Counted from the stretch's first letter, positions 38,343 through 48,107 are shown. The stretch is 64,000 bases of DNA from Streptococcus suis (GCF_002960445.1 NZ_POJD01000066.1:62001-126000); one strand, 5' to 3'. Notes: generated by a model from the sequence alone, not told the origin. A program made the numbers and translations.

Positions 38343-39068
38343 ATGTTAAAAACGGAATTTATTAAGTCGTTTAGAAATAAGACATTACTTTATATTTTTT
38401 CTTCTGTTATTTTATCTTATATTTTGGGTTATATTTTACCTGTTGGGATTGATAAAGTTAGTAAACTTAGTATAGGTGATTTTTATTTCAGTACTTACAC
38501 AGTTTTTACCCAGTTTGGTTTTTTGTTATTTGGTTTTGTAATTGTCTATTTTTTTAATAAGGACTATGCTGATAAAACAATTTTATTCAACTTCTTCTCG
38601 GGTAACAATTCACTAAAATTCTTTTTTACAAAAGTGACAGTACTCTTATTTGAATTTGTTTTTTCAATTTTTATTTCTAATATTTTAACAGCATTATTAC
38701 TTAATTTTAGTAGTTTCCATTTTATATTTTCTTTATTGATGTTTTCAGTAATTGTTCTTCAATATATCTTGATTATTGGCACAATTAGTTTAATATTTTC
38801 AAATTTGTTAATCTCGTTAGGAGTATCGCTATTTTATTGGATATTATCTATCATTCTTGTTGCCGTAGGAGGTTTTTTTAAATTCGTTGCAATTTTTGAT
38901 GCATCTAATTATTTATATGTTCTAGTTGAAAAAGTATTTTCTAAAGGAGAGTTTATTAAACTATATGACTTTGTTGTTGTAATACCTTATATACTAATTT
39001 TAATTGTTCTAAGTTTATTTGTAGGAGTAATTTCGAATAAAAGATGGCTCAGAAATGGTCTATTATAA
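38343..39068 (+). CDS. ABC-2 type permease of the SIP-like locus
   Basis: A 241-residue protein with six predicted membrane helices and a short basic N-terminus (MLKTEFIKSFRNKTLLYIF), typical of ABC-2 permeases of bacteriocin export or immunity. One base separates it from the ATPase gene, and a terminator follows. Base composition matches the rest of 36530-39068 and differs from the flanks, which suggests the locus was acquired as a block. Substrate unknown. Confidence 0.83.
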   Translation: MLKTEFIKSFRNKTLLYIFSSVILSYILGYILPVGIDKVSKLSIGDFYFSTYTVFTQFGFLLFGFVIVYFFNKDYADKTILFNFFSGNNSLKFFFTKVTVLLFEFVFSIFISNILTALLLNFSSFHFIFSLLMFSVIVLQYILIIGTISLIFSNLLISLGVSLFYWILSIILVAVGGFFKFVAIFDASNYLYVLVEKVFSKGEFIKLYDFVVVIPYILILIVLSLFVGVISNKRWLRNGLL

Positions 39069-39085
39069 ATAGAAAAATTTATACT

Positions 39086-39116
39086 AAGGATTACCTAAAT
39101 TAGGTAGTCCTTTTCT
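39086..39116 (+). terminator. Terminator after the SIP-like locus
   Basis: AAGGATTACCT/AGGTAGTCCTT and a T-rich tail. Bases 39117-39275 beyond it hold no gene; a 17-bp segment at 39229-39245 recurs at 25094. Confidence 0.8.
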
Positions 39117-39275
39117 TTATTGTGATAACTTTTCCAAGTCCATCTTGTTATGATGATGCTATCTTACGAAAAGTGGAGAAGGAATCGGATAAATAGTAGA
39201 AATCGCCTGGCAGCATAGAACTTGCTCCCCGCTCTGCTATTTCCCGAACAATGCCGAAAAAATCTCGAAAATTCC

Positions 39276-39304
39276 TTGCTAAGATGAAGGGCTTGTGCTA
39301 CAAT
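39276..39304 (+). promoter_or_regulatory. Uracil permease promoter
   Basis: TTGCTA (39276-39281), 17-bp spacer, TACAAT (39299-39304). Confidence 0.75.
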
Positions 39305-39326
39305 ACCAAAAGCGTAGGTTTTTAAA

Positions 39327-39409
39327 CTCATCCCGTGAGGTGAGAAAGACAACAGGAAAAATTATTAAGGGCCTATGACTATGTATATTTAGAAAGTCTG
39401 GGTCTTTTT
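39327..39409 (+). ncRNA. PyrR-binding attenuator leader
   Basis: CTCATCCCGTGAGGTGAG (39327-39344) contains the PyrR binding-loop core UCCNGNGAGGY in a hairpin. A terminator with arms near 39367-39373 and 39400-39406 and a T-run ends just before the gene. When UMP is high PyrR binds the loop and favours the terminator. Confidence 0.82.
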
Positions 39410-39431
39410 GTGTACCCAGAATGGGAGATTT

Positions 39432-40700
39432 ATGAGTACAAAAGCCAATCTTTTGTTTGATGTCCATGAGAAACCAGCACCCTTGCAAGGGATTTTGTTG
39501 AGTTTCCAGCACGTGTTCGCTATGTTCGGAGCGACAATCTTGGTGCCTTTGATTCTCGGTATGCCAGTTTCGGTTGCCCTTTTCGCATCAGGTGTCGGAA
39601 CTCTGATTTACCAAGTGGCAACCCAGTTTAAGGTGCCGGTTTACCTGGGATCTTCCTTCGCCTACATCTCAGCTATGGCCCTCGCCATTAAGGAAATGGG
39701 CGGTGATGTGTCGGCAGCTCAGACAGGCATTCTCTTCGTTGGTTTGATTTATGTGCTGATTGCTGCACTTGTTAAAGTTATCGGCACTAAGTGGATTGAC
39801 AGTCTCTTGCCTCCGATTGTCATCGGTCCGATGATTATCGTGATTGGACTTGGTCTTGCCAACTCTGCCGTGACTTCGGCAGGCTTTGTCGCAGACGGTG
39901 ACTGGAGAAATGTCGTAGCGGCTATTGCTACCTTTTTGATAGCGGCTTTTGTCAATACCAAAGGGAAAGGCTTCGCCAAGATTGTTCCTTTCTTGATTGC
40001 CATCGTCGGTGGTTATGTGATTGCCCTCTTCCTTGGTCTAGTTGATTTCAAACCTGTGATGGAAGCAGCTTGGTTTGAATTGCCAGGTTTCTACCTGCCA
40101 TTTGAAACTGGTGCCTTCAAGGCCTACAACTTCTACTTCGGTCCAGAAATGATTGCCATCTTGCCAATCGCAGTGGTGACTATTGCGGAGCACATCGGAG
40201 ACCACACGGTTCTCAGCCAAATCTGTGGTCGCCAGTTCTTGAAGGATCCAGGCCTCAGCCGTACCTTGATTGGTGACGGTGTGGCGACTGCTGTATCAGC
40301 CTTTATCGGTGGACCTGCCAATACCACTTACGGTGAAAATACAGGGGTTATCGGTATGACCCGTATCGCATCAGTGTCCGTTATCCGTAATGCAGCCTTG
40401 ATTGCCATTGCCTTCTCATTCTTGGGTAAATTTACAGCCCTTATCTCTACTATTCCAAGTGCTGTTCTTGGTGGTATGTCTATCTTGCTCTACGGTGTTA
40501 TCGCCTCAAACGGTTTGAAAGTCTTGATTGAAAGCCGTGTTGATTTCGGTCAAGTCCGCAACCTGATTATCGCAAGTTCTATGTTAGTCTTGGGTCTTGG
40601 TGGTGCAGTACTCAACATCGGTGCCATTACCCTGTCAGGAACAGCTCTTTCAGCTATTGTCGGAATCGTCCTCAACCTCATCTTGCCAAAAGCAGAATAA
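39432..40700 (+). CDS. uraA: Uracil permease
   Basis: A 422-residue NCS2 symporter for uracil uptake. It has 14 predicted helices, PVYLGSSFAYISAM near 80 and GGPANTTYGENTGVIGMTRI near 295, the UraA-type substrate site (the N-T-T-Y-G-E-N form distinguishes it from purine carriers). GGGAG precedes ATG 39432; the frame extends back to 39408 but without support. The PyrR leader in front confirms a pyrimidine role. Monocistronic. Confidence 0.94.
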   Translation: MSTKANLLFDVHEKPAPLQGILLSFQHVFAMFGATILVPLILGMPVSVALFASGVGTLIYQVATQFKVPVYLGSSFAYISAMALAIKEMGGDVSAAQTGILFVGLIYVLIAALVKVIGTKWIDSLLPPIVIGPMIIVIGLGLANSAVTSAGFVADGDWRNVVAAIATFLIAAFVNTKGKGFAKIVPFLIAIVGGYVIALFLGLVDFKPVMEAAWFELPGFYLPFETGAFKAYNFYFGPEMIAILPIAVVTIAEHIGDHTVLSQICGRQFLKDPGLSRTLIGDGVATAVSAFIGGPANTTYGENTGVIGMTRIASVSVIRNAALIAIAFSFLGKFTALISTIPSAVLGGMSILLYGVIASNGLKVLIESRVDFGQVRNLIIASSMLVLGLGGAVLNIGAITLSGTALSAIVGIVLNLILPKAE

Positions 40701-40710
40701 GTTAAAGTAA

Positions 40711-40736
40711 CAGTCAGCGAAAGCTGGCTTTTTTTG
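40711..40736 (+). terminator. uraA terminator
   Basis: AGTCAGC-GAAA-GCTGGCT and a seven-base T-run. Confidence 0.9.
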
Positions 40737-40772
40737 AAAATAGCAGAGCTGCTCAGCTAGTTTTCAAATCAG

Positions 40773-40801
40773 TTGACAAAAAAGACAATCCTTGATAGAA
40801 T
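40773..40801 (+). promoter_or_regulatory. rpsO promoter and leader
   Basis: TTGACA (40773-40778), 17-bp spacer, TAGAAT (40796-40801). The ~88-nt leader has GTCC/GGAC and ACAGGT-CGCCA-ACCTGT hairpins ahead of AAAGGAG, a likely site of S15 autoregulation (inference). Confidence 0.8.
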
Positions 40802-40895
40802 AAATGAGGTCCAAAAGGACAAATCTAGCTTTTTCTTGGTTACAGGTCGCCAACCTGTCACTCGGATTAGGCTCAAAAACAAAGGAGAACATATC

Positions 40896-41165
40896 ATGGC
40901 AATCTCAAAAGAGAAAAAAAATGAAATCATGGCACAATATGCTCGTCATGAAGGCGACACAGGTTCAGTTGAAGTACAAGTAGCAGTCCTTACTTGGGAA
41001 ATCAACCACCTTAACGACCACATCAAACAACATAAAAAAGACCACGCAACTTACCGTGGTTTGATGAAAAAAATCGGTCGCCGTCGTAACTTGTTGGCAT
41101 ATCTACGCCGCACAGACGTTAACCGTTACCGTGAATTGATTCACTCACTCGGACTCCGTCGTTAA
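40896..41165 (+). CDS. rpsO: 30S ribosomal protein S15
   Basis: An 89-residue primary 16S rRNA-binding protein of the central 30S domain. The sequence is typical: [49 protein letters not shown] and the C-terminal [18 protein letters not shown] precedes ATG 40896; the frame extends upstream through the leader but starts there are not real. A long inverted repeat and a terminator separate it from pnp, the usual rpsO-pnp neighbour order. Confidence 0.98.
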   Translation: MAISKEKKNEIMAQYARHEGDTGSVEVQVAVLTWEINHLNDHIKQHKKDHATYRGLMKKIGRRRNLLAYLRRTDVNRYRELIHSLGLRR

Positions 41166-41184
41166 TATAAGATACGGAGGCGTG

Positions 41185-41259
41185 AGAAGCACAGCGAAAT
41201 TAGGAAATTTTTGCAACAAGTTTACTTGTCAGAAAATTTATCTATTTCGCACAGCTTCT
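41185..41259. repeat. Long inverted repeat between rpsO and pnp
   Basis: Arms of ~30 nt, AGAAGC...GCGAAAT..AAATTTT and an imperfect complement ending GCTTCT, with an inner hairpin ACAAGT-TT-ACTTGT. No T-run follows. Confidence 0.65.
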
Positions 41260-41277
41260 AGTCGAAGTTCAATTCAG

Positions 41278-41307
41278 AAAGAGCCTGTTTTTCAGGTTCT
41301 TTTTTTG
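41278..41307 (+). terminator. rpsO terminator
   Basis: AGAGCCTG-TTTTT-CAGGTTCT and a seven-base T-run. Confidence 0.88.
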
Positions 41308-41452
41308 TTTTTCCCTTTTCTTTTTTCCGAGTTCTTAGGCTGTGTAATGTATTGATTTCTGCTTCAATTTCTCGTTTTTGAGTTACTCATTCGTTTTTCA
41401 TCTTATTTTAGCAGAAATTGCCTTCTCAATTTCCCACATTTTCCTTCAAATA

Positions 41453-41534
41453 TGATAAAATATGAGGTATGCGTGGTTTTGTGCAAAAGAGAGTGAAACA
41501 AGCCTGTTTGATTGTCTTTTGTAGAAAACACGCA
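41453..41534 (+). promoter_or_regulatory. pnp promoter and leader stem-loop
   Basis: TGA-TAAAAT (41453-41461) is an extended -10. The leader then folds as one long stem: 41470-41490 (TGCGTGGTTTT...AAAAGA) against 41515-41534 (TCTTTTG...AAAACACGCA). Such a stem is where RNase III cuts pnp mRNA in E. coli during autoregulation; here that is inference. Bases 41308-41452 show nothing else. Confidence 0.65.
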
Positions 41535-41566
41535 AGAAAAATTTCAGAAAAAATAGGAGACAATTC

Positions 41567-43786
41567 ATGTCAAAACAAGTATTTGAAACGGTTTTTGCTG
41601 GTAAGAAATTGGTCGTTGAAACAGGTCAAGTTGCCAAACAGGCCAACGGTGCGGTTGTCGTTCGCTACGGTGACTCCACAGTCCTTACAGCGGCAGTTAT
41701 GTCCAAGAAAATGGCGACGGGTGATTTCTTCCCCCTCCAAGTCAACTATGAAGAGAAAATGTACGCTGCTGGGAAATTCCCAGGTGGCTGGATGAAGCGT
41801 GAAGGCCGTCCATCAACCGATGCGACCTTGACAGCTCGTTTGATTGACCGTCCGATTCGTCCAATGTTTGCGGAAGGTTTCCGTAACGAAGTCCAAGTCA
41901 TCAACACTGTGCTTTCTTACGATCCAGATGCTTCAGCTCCAATGGCAGCTATGTTTGGTTCTTCATTGGCATTGGCAATCTCAGATATTCCTTTCAACGG
42001 TCCAATCGCAGGTGTGCAGGTCGGCTATGTCAATGGTGAACTCATCATCAACCCTGACAAGGCTCAGATGGAAGCGTCCCTCCTTGACTTGACAGTGGCT
42101 GGTAACAAGGATGCTATCAACATGGTTGAGTCTGGTGCCAAAGAATTGTCAGAAGACATCATGTTGGAAGCCCTCTTGAAAGGTCATGCGGCTATTCAAG
42201 AACTTCTTGACTTCCAAAACCAAATCGTGGCAGCAGTCGGCAAGGAAAAAGCAGATGTGGAACTTCTTCAAGTGGACCCAGAATTGCAGGCTGAGATTGT
42301 CGCAGCTTACAATGATGATTTGAAAAAAGCGGTGCAGGTTGAAGAAAAATTGGCCCGTGAAGATGCGACCAATGCGGTGCGTGAAACGGTCATCGCAGCC
42401 TACGAAGAAAAATACGCTGAACACGAAGAATTCGATCGCATCATGCGTGACGTTCATGAAATCTTGGAACTCATGGAGCACGCAGAAGTTCGCCGTTTGA
42501 TTACAGAAGACAAGGTTCGCCCAGACGGTCGCCGTGTCGATGAGATTCGTCCGCTGGATGCAGAAGTGGACTTCTTGCCAAACGTTCATGGCTCAGGCCT
42601 CTTTACCCGTGGTCAAACCCAAGCCTTGTCTGTCTTGACCTTGGCTCCAATGGGTGAAACTCAAATCATCGACGGTTTGGATGATGAGTACAAGAAACGC
42701 TTCTTGCACCACTATAACTTCCCACAATATTCAGTTGGTTCAACTGGTCGTTATGGTGCGCCAGGTCGTCGTGAAATTGGTCATGGGGCCCTTGGTGAGC
42801 GTGCCCTTGAGCAAGTCTTGCCAAGCCTAGAAGACTTCCCTTACGCTATCCGCTTGGTAGCAGAAGTCTTGGAGTCAAACGGTTCTTCATCACAGGCTTC
42901 TATCACAGCTGGCACCCTTGCCCTCATGGCAGGTGGTGTGCCAATCAAGGCACCAGTTGCAGGGATTGCCATGGGTCTGATTTCAGACGGCACCAACTAC
43001 ACTGTTCTGACTGATATTCAAGGTCTTGAGGACCACTTTGGCGACATGGACTTCAAGGTAGCTGGTACCCGTGACGGGATCACAGCTCTTCAAATGGACA
43101 TCAAGATTGACGGGATCACACCGCAAATCTTGGAAGAAGCCTTGGCACAGGCTAAGAAGGCACGTTTTGAAATCCTTGATGTCATCGAAGCGACTATCCC
43201 AGAAGTTCGTCCTGACTTGGCACCAACTGCACCGAAGATTGACACGATCAAGATTGATGTAGATAAAATCAAGATTGTCATCGGTAAGGGTGGCGAAACT
43301 ATTGATAAGATTATTGCAGAAACTGGCGTGAAAATCGATATTGACGAAGACGGGCTTGTAGCTATCTTCTCACCAGATCGCGATGCGATTGAGCGGACCA
43401 AGGAAATCATCGCTGGACTTGTTCGCGAGGCAAAAGTGGACGAAGTCTTCCAAGCAAAAGTCGTTCGTTTGGAGAAATTCGGTGCCTTTGTCAACCTCTT
43501 TGACAAGACAGATGCTCTGGTTCACGTTTCTGAAATGGCTTGGACCCGTGTCAATAAACCAGAAGATTTGGTTGAAATTGGCGATATTGTCGATGTTAAA
43601 GTTATCAAGATTGACGATAAAGGTCGTGTTGATGCTTCTATGAAAGCTCTTCTACCAAAACCAGAAGGCTATGTAGAGCCAGAAAAACGCGAGCGTTCTG
43701 ACAGACCACGCCGTCATAAAGATCACAAAGAGAAAAAAGATAACAACTTTGGTGAATTCAAATTCCACAAGGTTGAAAAGAAATAA
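41567..43786 (+). CDS. pnp: Polyribonucleotide nucleotidyltransferase (PNPase)
   Basis: A 739-residue 3'-5' phosphorolytic exoribonuclease, trimeric, of the RNA degradosome. Seen in order: first RNase PH domain ([17 protein letters not shown]), helical linker, second RNase PH domain with [13 protein letters not shown] and the catalytic [20 protein letters not shown] region (~480), KH domain ([15 protein letters not shown], ~565), S1 domain ([20 protein letters not shown], ~640) and a basic tail. AGGAG precedes the ATG. Monocistronic leader, cysE follows after 53 bp. Confidence 0.98.
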   Translation: MSKQVFETVFAGKKLVVETGQVAKQANGAVVVRYGDSTVLTAAVMSKKMATGDFFPLQVNYEEKMYAAGKFPGGWMKREGRPSTDATLTARLIDRPIRPMFAEGFRNEVQVINTVLSYDPDASAPMAAMFGSSLALAISDIPFNGPIAGVQVGYVNGELIINPDKAQMEASLLDLTVAGNKDAINMVESGAKELSEDIMLEALLKGHAAIQELLDFQNQIVAAVGKEKADVELLQVDPELQAEIVAAYNDDLKKAVQVEEKLAREDATNAVRETVIAAYEEKYAEHEEFDRIMRDVHEILELMEHAEVRRLITEDKVRPDGRRVDEIRPLDAEVDFLPNVHGSGLFTRGQTQALSVLTLAPMGETQIIDGLDDEYKKRFLHHYNFPQYSVGSTGRYGAPGRREIGHGALGERALEQVLPSLEDFPYAIRLVAEVLESNGSSSQASITAGTLALMAGGVPIKAPVAGIAMGLISDGTNYTVLTDIQGLEDHFGDMDFKVAGTRDGITALQMDIKIDGITPQILEEALAQAKKARFEILDVIEATIPEVRPDLAPTAPKIDTIKIDVDKIKIVIGKGGETIDKIIAETGVKIDIDEDGLVAIFSPDRDAIERTKEIIAGLVREAKVDEVFQAKVVRLEKFGAFVNLFDKTDALVHVSEMAWTRVNKPEDLVEIGDIVDVKVIKIDDKGRVDASMKALLPKPEGYVEPEKRERSDRPRRHKDHKEKKDNNFGEFKFHKVEKK

Positions 43787-43839
43787 GCTGAGTAGACAAG
43801 TTCGGTAGCGGGCTTGTCTTCTCGCTAGAAGGAGTGACT

Positions 43840-44457
43840 ATGGGTTGGTGGAAGGACACCATTGAGATTGTAAAAGAAAAAGATCCGGCAGCACGGACCA
43901 CCTTGGAAGTTCTTTTGACCTACCCAGGTGTCAAGGCCTTGGCTGCCCACCGTTTGTCCCATTGGATGTGGAAGAAAGGTTTTAAATTACTGGCTCGGAT
44001 GCACAGCCAATTTTGGCGTTTTTGGACCAATATTGAAATTCATCCAGGTGCTGAGATTGCTTCGGGAGTCTTCATTGACCATGGAGCCGGTTTGGTTATC
44101 GGAGAAACCGCCATTATTGAATCAGGTGTCATGCTTTACCACGGAGTTACGCTTGGTGGTACGGGTAAGGATTGTGGCAAACGCCATCCAACTGTGCGAA
44201 AAGGGGCTCTGGTTTCTGCCCACGCCCAAGTCATTGGCCCTATTGAGATTGGGGAAAATGCTAAAGTGGGTGCAGCTGCCGTTGTTCTAGCCGATGTTCC
44301 AGCAGATGTGACAGTGGTCGGTATGCCTGCCAAAATCGTCCGTGTGCATGGTCAAAAAGATGAGAAGGTCATTCATGACATGGAAGGTGGTCGTGAACAC
44401 TACACGACTAAATTAGCAGAGTTAAGAGAAGCCAGCCATCATTCATCGCATTTGTAG
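43840..44457 (+). CDS. cysE: Serine O-acetyltransferase
   Basis: Makes O-acetylserine for cysteine synthesis. The 205-residue protein has a helical N-terminal domain and a left-handed beta-helix of hexapeptide repeats (IHPGAEIASGVFIDHGAGLV), with the catalytic DH pair in FIDHGAG and YHGVTLGGTGKD, and GVPAK-type end VVGMPAKIVR. AAGGAG at 43829-43834 fixes the start at ATG 43840, not the in-frame GTG two codons earlier. It is shorter than E. coli CysE (273), normal for Firmicutes. Located upstream of cysS, so it may feed cysteine to the same pathway. Confidence 0.96.
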   Translation: MGWWKDTIEIVKEKDPAARTTLEVLLTYPGVKALAAHRLSHWMWKKGFKLLARMHSQFWRFWTNIEIHPGAEIASGVFIDHGAGLVIGETAIIESGVMLYHGVTLGGTGKDCGKRHPTVRKGALVSAHAQVIGPIEIGENAKVGAAAVVLADVPADVTVVGMPAKIVRVHGQKDEKVIHDMEGGREHYTTKLAELREASHHSSHL

Positions 44458-44512
44458 GAAAGCCACATATGGTAAGTCCTATGTGAGTTAGCCCTAGAGA
44501 GGAAAAATAAGC

Positions 44513-45372
44513 ATGATAATAGCCACTAATGTCCTAAATCCCCAGCAGTTATCCGCAGCAAAAACCCTGATAAGCACTGTACAATCCCATGACGGAACCT
44601 ATCGTGACCCTTACCTGTCAAATATGCTCAACTTTGACCCTGAAATGCCAGCTTTTTTCTTGGCTTATCAAGGCGACCAGTTGGTGGGGCTCTTGACTGT
44701 GTATGCCGATGATGAGGATGCGGAGCTTGCGATTATCGTGCACCCAGACTACCGCAGACAGGGTCTGGCACGCAAGCTCTATGATTGCTACCAGATGAAG
44801 ACGGCAAACTATCCTATCGCTAGTGTGACCTTTCAGACCGAACGCGTCTTTCTGGACAAGCACCCAGACCTTGTGACAGCATGGAACTTGGTCGAAGATA
44901 CGGATACTGAGACATGGCTGGGACGTGAGCGAGAGCCTTATCAGTTCTCACAACAGGCTGAACTCACAGTAAGTTTTGCACAGGCTCACCATGCAGACAG
45001 TATTGCACGCTGTAAGACTGCGGCATTCGGTAACGACTATGAGGTGGCACTCCGCTACGTGGTGAAGCCATTGCGGATGAGGATAGTTTACTTTATCTTT
45101 TGGAACATAGCGGAGCGGTTATAGGCTCTTGCACAGTAGATATATCGACCGATGATAACTATCTTTACGGTTTAGCTATCGCACCAGACCAGCAACAAAA
45201 AGGTTACGGCACCTACTTAGTCAAAGCTGTCATCAATGACCTTATCAGGAAAAACGACAAACCTTTTCAAATCGCCGTCGAAGATGATAACCTCATCGCT
45301 AAGCGGCTGTATGAAAATATCGGTTTTACAAAGCAGACACAAGTAGTTTACCTAGACCCAAAAGGAGAATGA
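44513..45372 (+). pseudogene. Two-domain GNAT acetyltransferase, frameshifted
   Basis: The first frame (44513-45124) has a full GNAT domain with AIIVHPDYRRQGLARKLYD near 78, then loses homology after YEVALRY. The following frame continues as GEAIADEDSLLYLLEHSGAV and runs through a second GNAT domain (LYGLAIAPDQQQKGYGTYLV) to 45372. One missing base near 45056-45058 (CGCTA-CGT where TAC CGT is expected) explains it; the repaired product would be ~286 residues. Two shortened proteins might still be made. Between cysE and the phosphorylase gene. Confidence 0.82.
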
Positions 45373-45373
45373 T

Positions 45374-46147
45374 ATGTTACTAGAAGAATTTGAAAACACC
45401 TCTGCTGTTATTGAACCGACGGATAAGGCTATCCGTGGTGGCGGTGAGGTATGTGAGACCATGATTTTCTCCTTCAATGGGGAAATTGTAGATCGTGTCC
45501 GTCAGCTAGCTGAGAGCAGAGAAGGTGGTCATTTACAGACCCTAAATGGTCGTCATCCTTGGTATATTTTGAAAAGAGATGGACTGCAGGTTGCGGTCAT
45601 GTTGGCAGTAATCGGTGCTCCAATGGCAGTTGGTCATCTGGAAGAGCTGAAAGCCTGTGGCTTTGAGAATTTTATCGTTCTGGGTTCTTGTGGGGTGCTG
45701 GATAAGTCGCTTGCTGCGGATAAGATTATCCTTCCTAGCTCTGCTCTTCGGGACGAGGGAACTGGTTACCACTACGCACCTGCTAGCGAGGAAATCAGCT
45801 ATGATTCTGCTTTGCTATTGACCATGGAAAAGGCCTTGGACCAAGCAGGAATCGAACACGTGCGGGCCAAGACCTGGACGACGGATGCTTTTTATCGGGA
45901 AACGGCTGCCAAGGTCAAGCGTCGCCTAGCCGCTGGTGCCATGGTGGTCGATATGGAAGCTTCTGCTATCATGGCCTGGGCAAACTTTCGTCAGGCCAAG
46001 GTCTATCAGTTTTTCTACACGGCAGACTATGTGGACCACCACAAGAATGAATGGGATACCCGTCGGGAAGAAAGGACGGCTGACAGTATGACCTTCTTTG
46101 AAGTGGCCATGGCCATTGCAAGAACATTAGAAAGTAGATCATGTTAA
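45374..46147 (+). CDS. Nucleoside phosphorylase (uridine/purine phosphorylase family)
   Basis: A 257-residue member of the PNP/UDP family, which cleaves nucleosides to free base and ribose-1-phosphate. VAVMLAVIGAPMAVGHLEEL and FIVLGSCGVLDKSL carry the phosphate site (G-x-A-GA type), and VVDMEASAIMAWA near 190 is the ribose-binding ME-A motif. AAAGGAG precedes the ATG. The usual R-phosphate residues of uridine phosphorylase are not obvious, so the exact substrate is open. Overlaps the following small gene by seven bases. Confidence 0.84.
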   Translation: MLLEEFENTSAVIEPTDKAIRGGGEVCETMIFSFNGEIVDRVRQLAESREGGHLQTLNGRHPWYILKRDGLQVAVMLAVIGAPMAVGHLEELKACGFENFIVLGSCGVLDKSLAADKIILPSSALRDEGTGYHYAPASEEISYDSALLLTMEKALDQAGIEHVRAKTWTTDAFYRETAAKVKRRLAAGAMVVDMEASAIMAWANFRQAKVYQFFYTADYVDHHKNEWDTRREERTADSMTFFEVAMAIARTLESRSC

Positions 46148-46326
46148 AAAAATTAGTAAGACAAAACTGGCCTTATGTGTTGACCTCCATCGGTGGAACA
46201 ATTCTATCTATCCTTAAGTTTTCCCAAGGAAACTGGCAGCTAGGGATGATTTGGTTGGCCGCGACAGCTTATTGGCTAGTAAAATTGTATCAAAAGTATC
46301 AAGTCCTAAAGAATACTCAGAAGTAA
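46141..46326 (+). CDS. Small two-helix membrane protein
   Basis: A 61-residue protein with two hydrophobic helices (WPYVLTSIGGTILSILKF and LGMIWLAATAYWLVKLY) and basic ends. It overlaps the phosphorylase gene and is ten bases from cysS, so it is probably translated from the same message. I do not recognise a family. The overlap, clean start and conserved-looking amphipathic ends argue that it is a real gene. Confidence 0.65.
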   Translation: MLKKLVRQNWPYVLTSIGGTILSILKFSQGNWQLGMIWLAATAYWLVKLYQKYQVLKNTQK

Positions 46327-46336
46327 TGGAGAAACT

Positions 46337-47680
46337 ATGATTAAAATTTACGATACCATGACTCGCAGTCTGCGTGACTTTGTGCCCTTGGAAGAGGGTA
46401 AGGTCAAGATGTATGTTTGCGGTCCGACGGTTTACAACTATATCCATATCGGTAATGCCCGTAGCGTTGTGGCTTTTGATACCATCCGCCGCTATTTTGA
46501 ATACCGTGGCTTTGATGTGACCTACATCTCCAACTTTACGGATGTGGATGACAAGATTATCAAGGCTGCTAATGAAGCTGGCATGACAACCAAGGAACTA
46601 TCTGATAAGTTTATCGCAGCTTTCAAGGAAGATGTGGCAAAACTGGGTGTCAAGCCTGCTACCAAAAACCCTCGCGTTATTGACTATATGGATGAAATCA
46701 TCGATTTTGTGCAGGTCTTGATTGACAAGGGCTATGCCTACGAGGCGGCTGGAGATGTCTATTTCCGTGTGGAAAAGGCAGCCAATTATGCCCGTTTGGC
46801 CAACAAAACCCTGTCTGACTTAGAAGCTGGGGCTTCTGGTCGTGTTGAGGGAGAAGGTCAACTCAAAGAACACCCTTTTGATTTTGCCCTGTGGAAAACT
46901 GCCAAGCCAGGTGAAGTATCTTGGGAAAGCCCTTGGGGAGCAGGTCGTCCAGGTTGGCATATCGAGTGTTCGGTTATGGCGACAGAGATTTTGGGAGACA
47001 CTATTGACATTCACGGTGGTGGTGCGGACTTGGAATTCCCTCACCATACCAATGAGATTGCCCAGTCTGAGTGCAAGACTGGTCAGACTTTTGCGAATTA
47101 TTGGATGCACAATGCCATGCTCAATATCAATGATGAGAAGATGTCCAAGTCCTTGGGCAATTTCCTGACAGCTCATGATATGTTGGAACAAATCGACGGG
47201 CAGGTCTTGCGATTCTTCCTATCGACCCAGCACTACCGCCGTCCACTCAACTACACTGAGAAGGCTATTTCAGATGCGGAAATCAATCTCAAATATCTGA
47301 AAAATACTTATACACAACCTGTGCAAAACTCTGTGGATAAGTCAGCTCTTGAATTGTATTTGGCAGCCTTTGAAGCAGCAATGGATGATGATTTCAATGC
47401 GGCAAATGGGATTACGGCTATCTTTGACTTTGCCAAGTGGATCAACTCAGGCAATTATGATGAAGCTGTAAAAGAAGCCTTTGGCAAGATGCTCGCCGTC
47501 TTTGGTATTGTCTTTGAAGAAGAAGTCTTGGACAGCGAGATCGAAGCCTTGATAGCAGAGCGTCAAGCAGCGCGTGCCAATCGGGACTTTGCGACGGCTG
47601 ACCGTATTCGAGATCAATTGGCAGCCCAAGGCATCAAGCTCTTGGATACCAAGGATGGTGTGAGGTGGACACGTGACTAA
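46337..47680 (+). CDS. cysS: Cysteinyl-tRNA synthetase
   Basis: Class I synthetase charging tRNA-Cys, 447 residues. The zinc and active-site cysteine appears in MYVCGPTVYNYIHIGNARS, overlapping the HIGH motif (HIGN); further zinc ligands are in WHIECSVM and FPHHTNE; the KMSKS motif is KMSKSLGNF near 268; the C-terminal DALR and anticodon domain ends in AAQGIKLLDTKDGVRW. GGAG is upstream of the ATG. Its stop overlaps mrnC by eight bases. Confidence 0.98.
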   Translation: MIKIYDTMTRSLRDFVPLEEGKVKMYVCGPTVYNYIHIGNARSVVAFDTIRRYFEYRGFDVTYISNFTDVDDKIIKAANEAGMTTKELSDKFIAAFKEDVAKLGVKPATKNPRVIDYMDEIIDFVQVLIDKGYAYEAAGDVYFRVEKAANYARLANKTLSDLEAGASGRVEGEGQLKEHPFDFALWKTAKPGEVSWESPWGAGRPGWHIECSVMATEILGDTIDIHGGGADLEFPHHTNEIAQSECKTGQTFANYWMHNAMLNINDEKMSKSLGNFLTAHDMLEQIDGQVLRFFLSTQHYRRPLNYTEKAISDAEINLKYLKNTYTQPVQNSVDKSALELYLAAFEAAMDDDFNAANGITAIFDFAKWINSGNYDEAVKEAFGKMLAVFGIVFEEEVLDSEIEALIAERQAARANRDFATADRIRDQLAAQGIKLLDTKDGVRWTRD

Positions 47681-48074
47681 GGCAGTAGATGTCAATCTCA
47701 TCAATGGCATCGCCCTGGCTTTTGAAGGGGATGCTGTCTATTCCATGTATGTCAGACGGCACTTGATTTTCAAGGGGCTGACCAAGCCTAACAAATTGCA
47801 CGGAGAGGCTAACAAGTATGTGTCGGCCAAGGCTCAGGCAAGCCTGATCTCTGCCCTCTTAGAAGCTCAGCTATTGACCGAAAAAGAGGAAGAGATCTAC
47901 AAGCGGGGGCGCAATACCAATAGCCACACCAAGGCCAAGAATGCGGACGTGGTCACCTATCGGATGTCCACAGGCTTTGAGGCGGTTTTGGGCTATTTGC
48001 ACATGACCGAGCAGATCGAACGCTTGGAAGAGTTGGTGTCTTGGTGTCTTGGGTTTATCGAAGCTAACCATTAA
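47673..48074 (+). CDS. mrnC: Mini-ribonuclease 3
   Basis: A 133-residue RNase III-like nuclease without a double-stranded RNA-binding domain; in Bacillus it matures 23S rRNA. NGIALAFEGDAVYSMYVRRHL near 10-30 is the catalytic RNase III signature (E and D metal ligands), and YRMSTGFEAVLGYLH near 100 is the second acidic site. The start is GTG 47673, inside the end of cysS, with GAGGTGG upstream. The cysS-mrnC-(rlmB) order is typical of Firmicutes; here rlmB lies 4 kb further on. Confidence 0.94.
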   Translation: MTKAVDVNLINGIALAFEGDAVYSMYVRRHLIFKGLTKPNKLHGEANKYVSAKAQASLISALLEAQLLTEKEEEIYKRGRNTNSHTKAKNADVVTYRMSTGFEAVLGYLHMTEQIERLEELVSWCLGFIEANH

Positions 48075-48107
48075 GAAACCGTCATGACAGAATGAAAGTG
48101 AGGCCAG

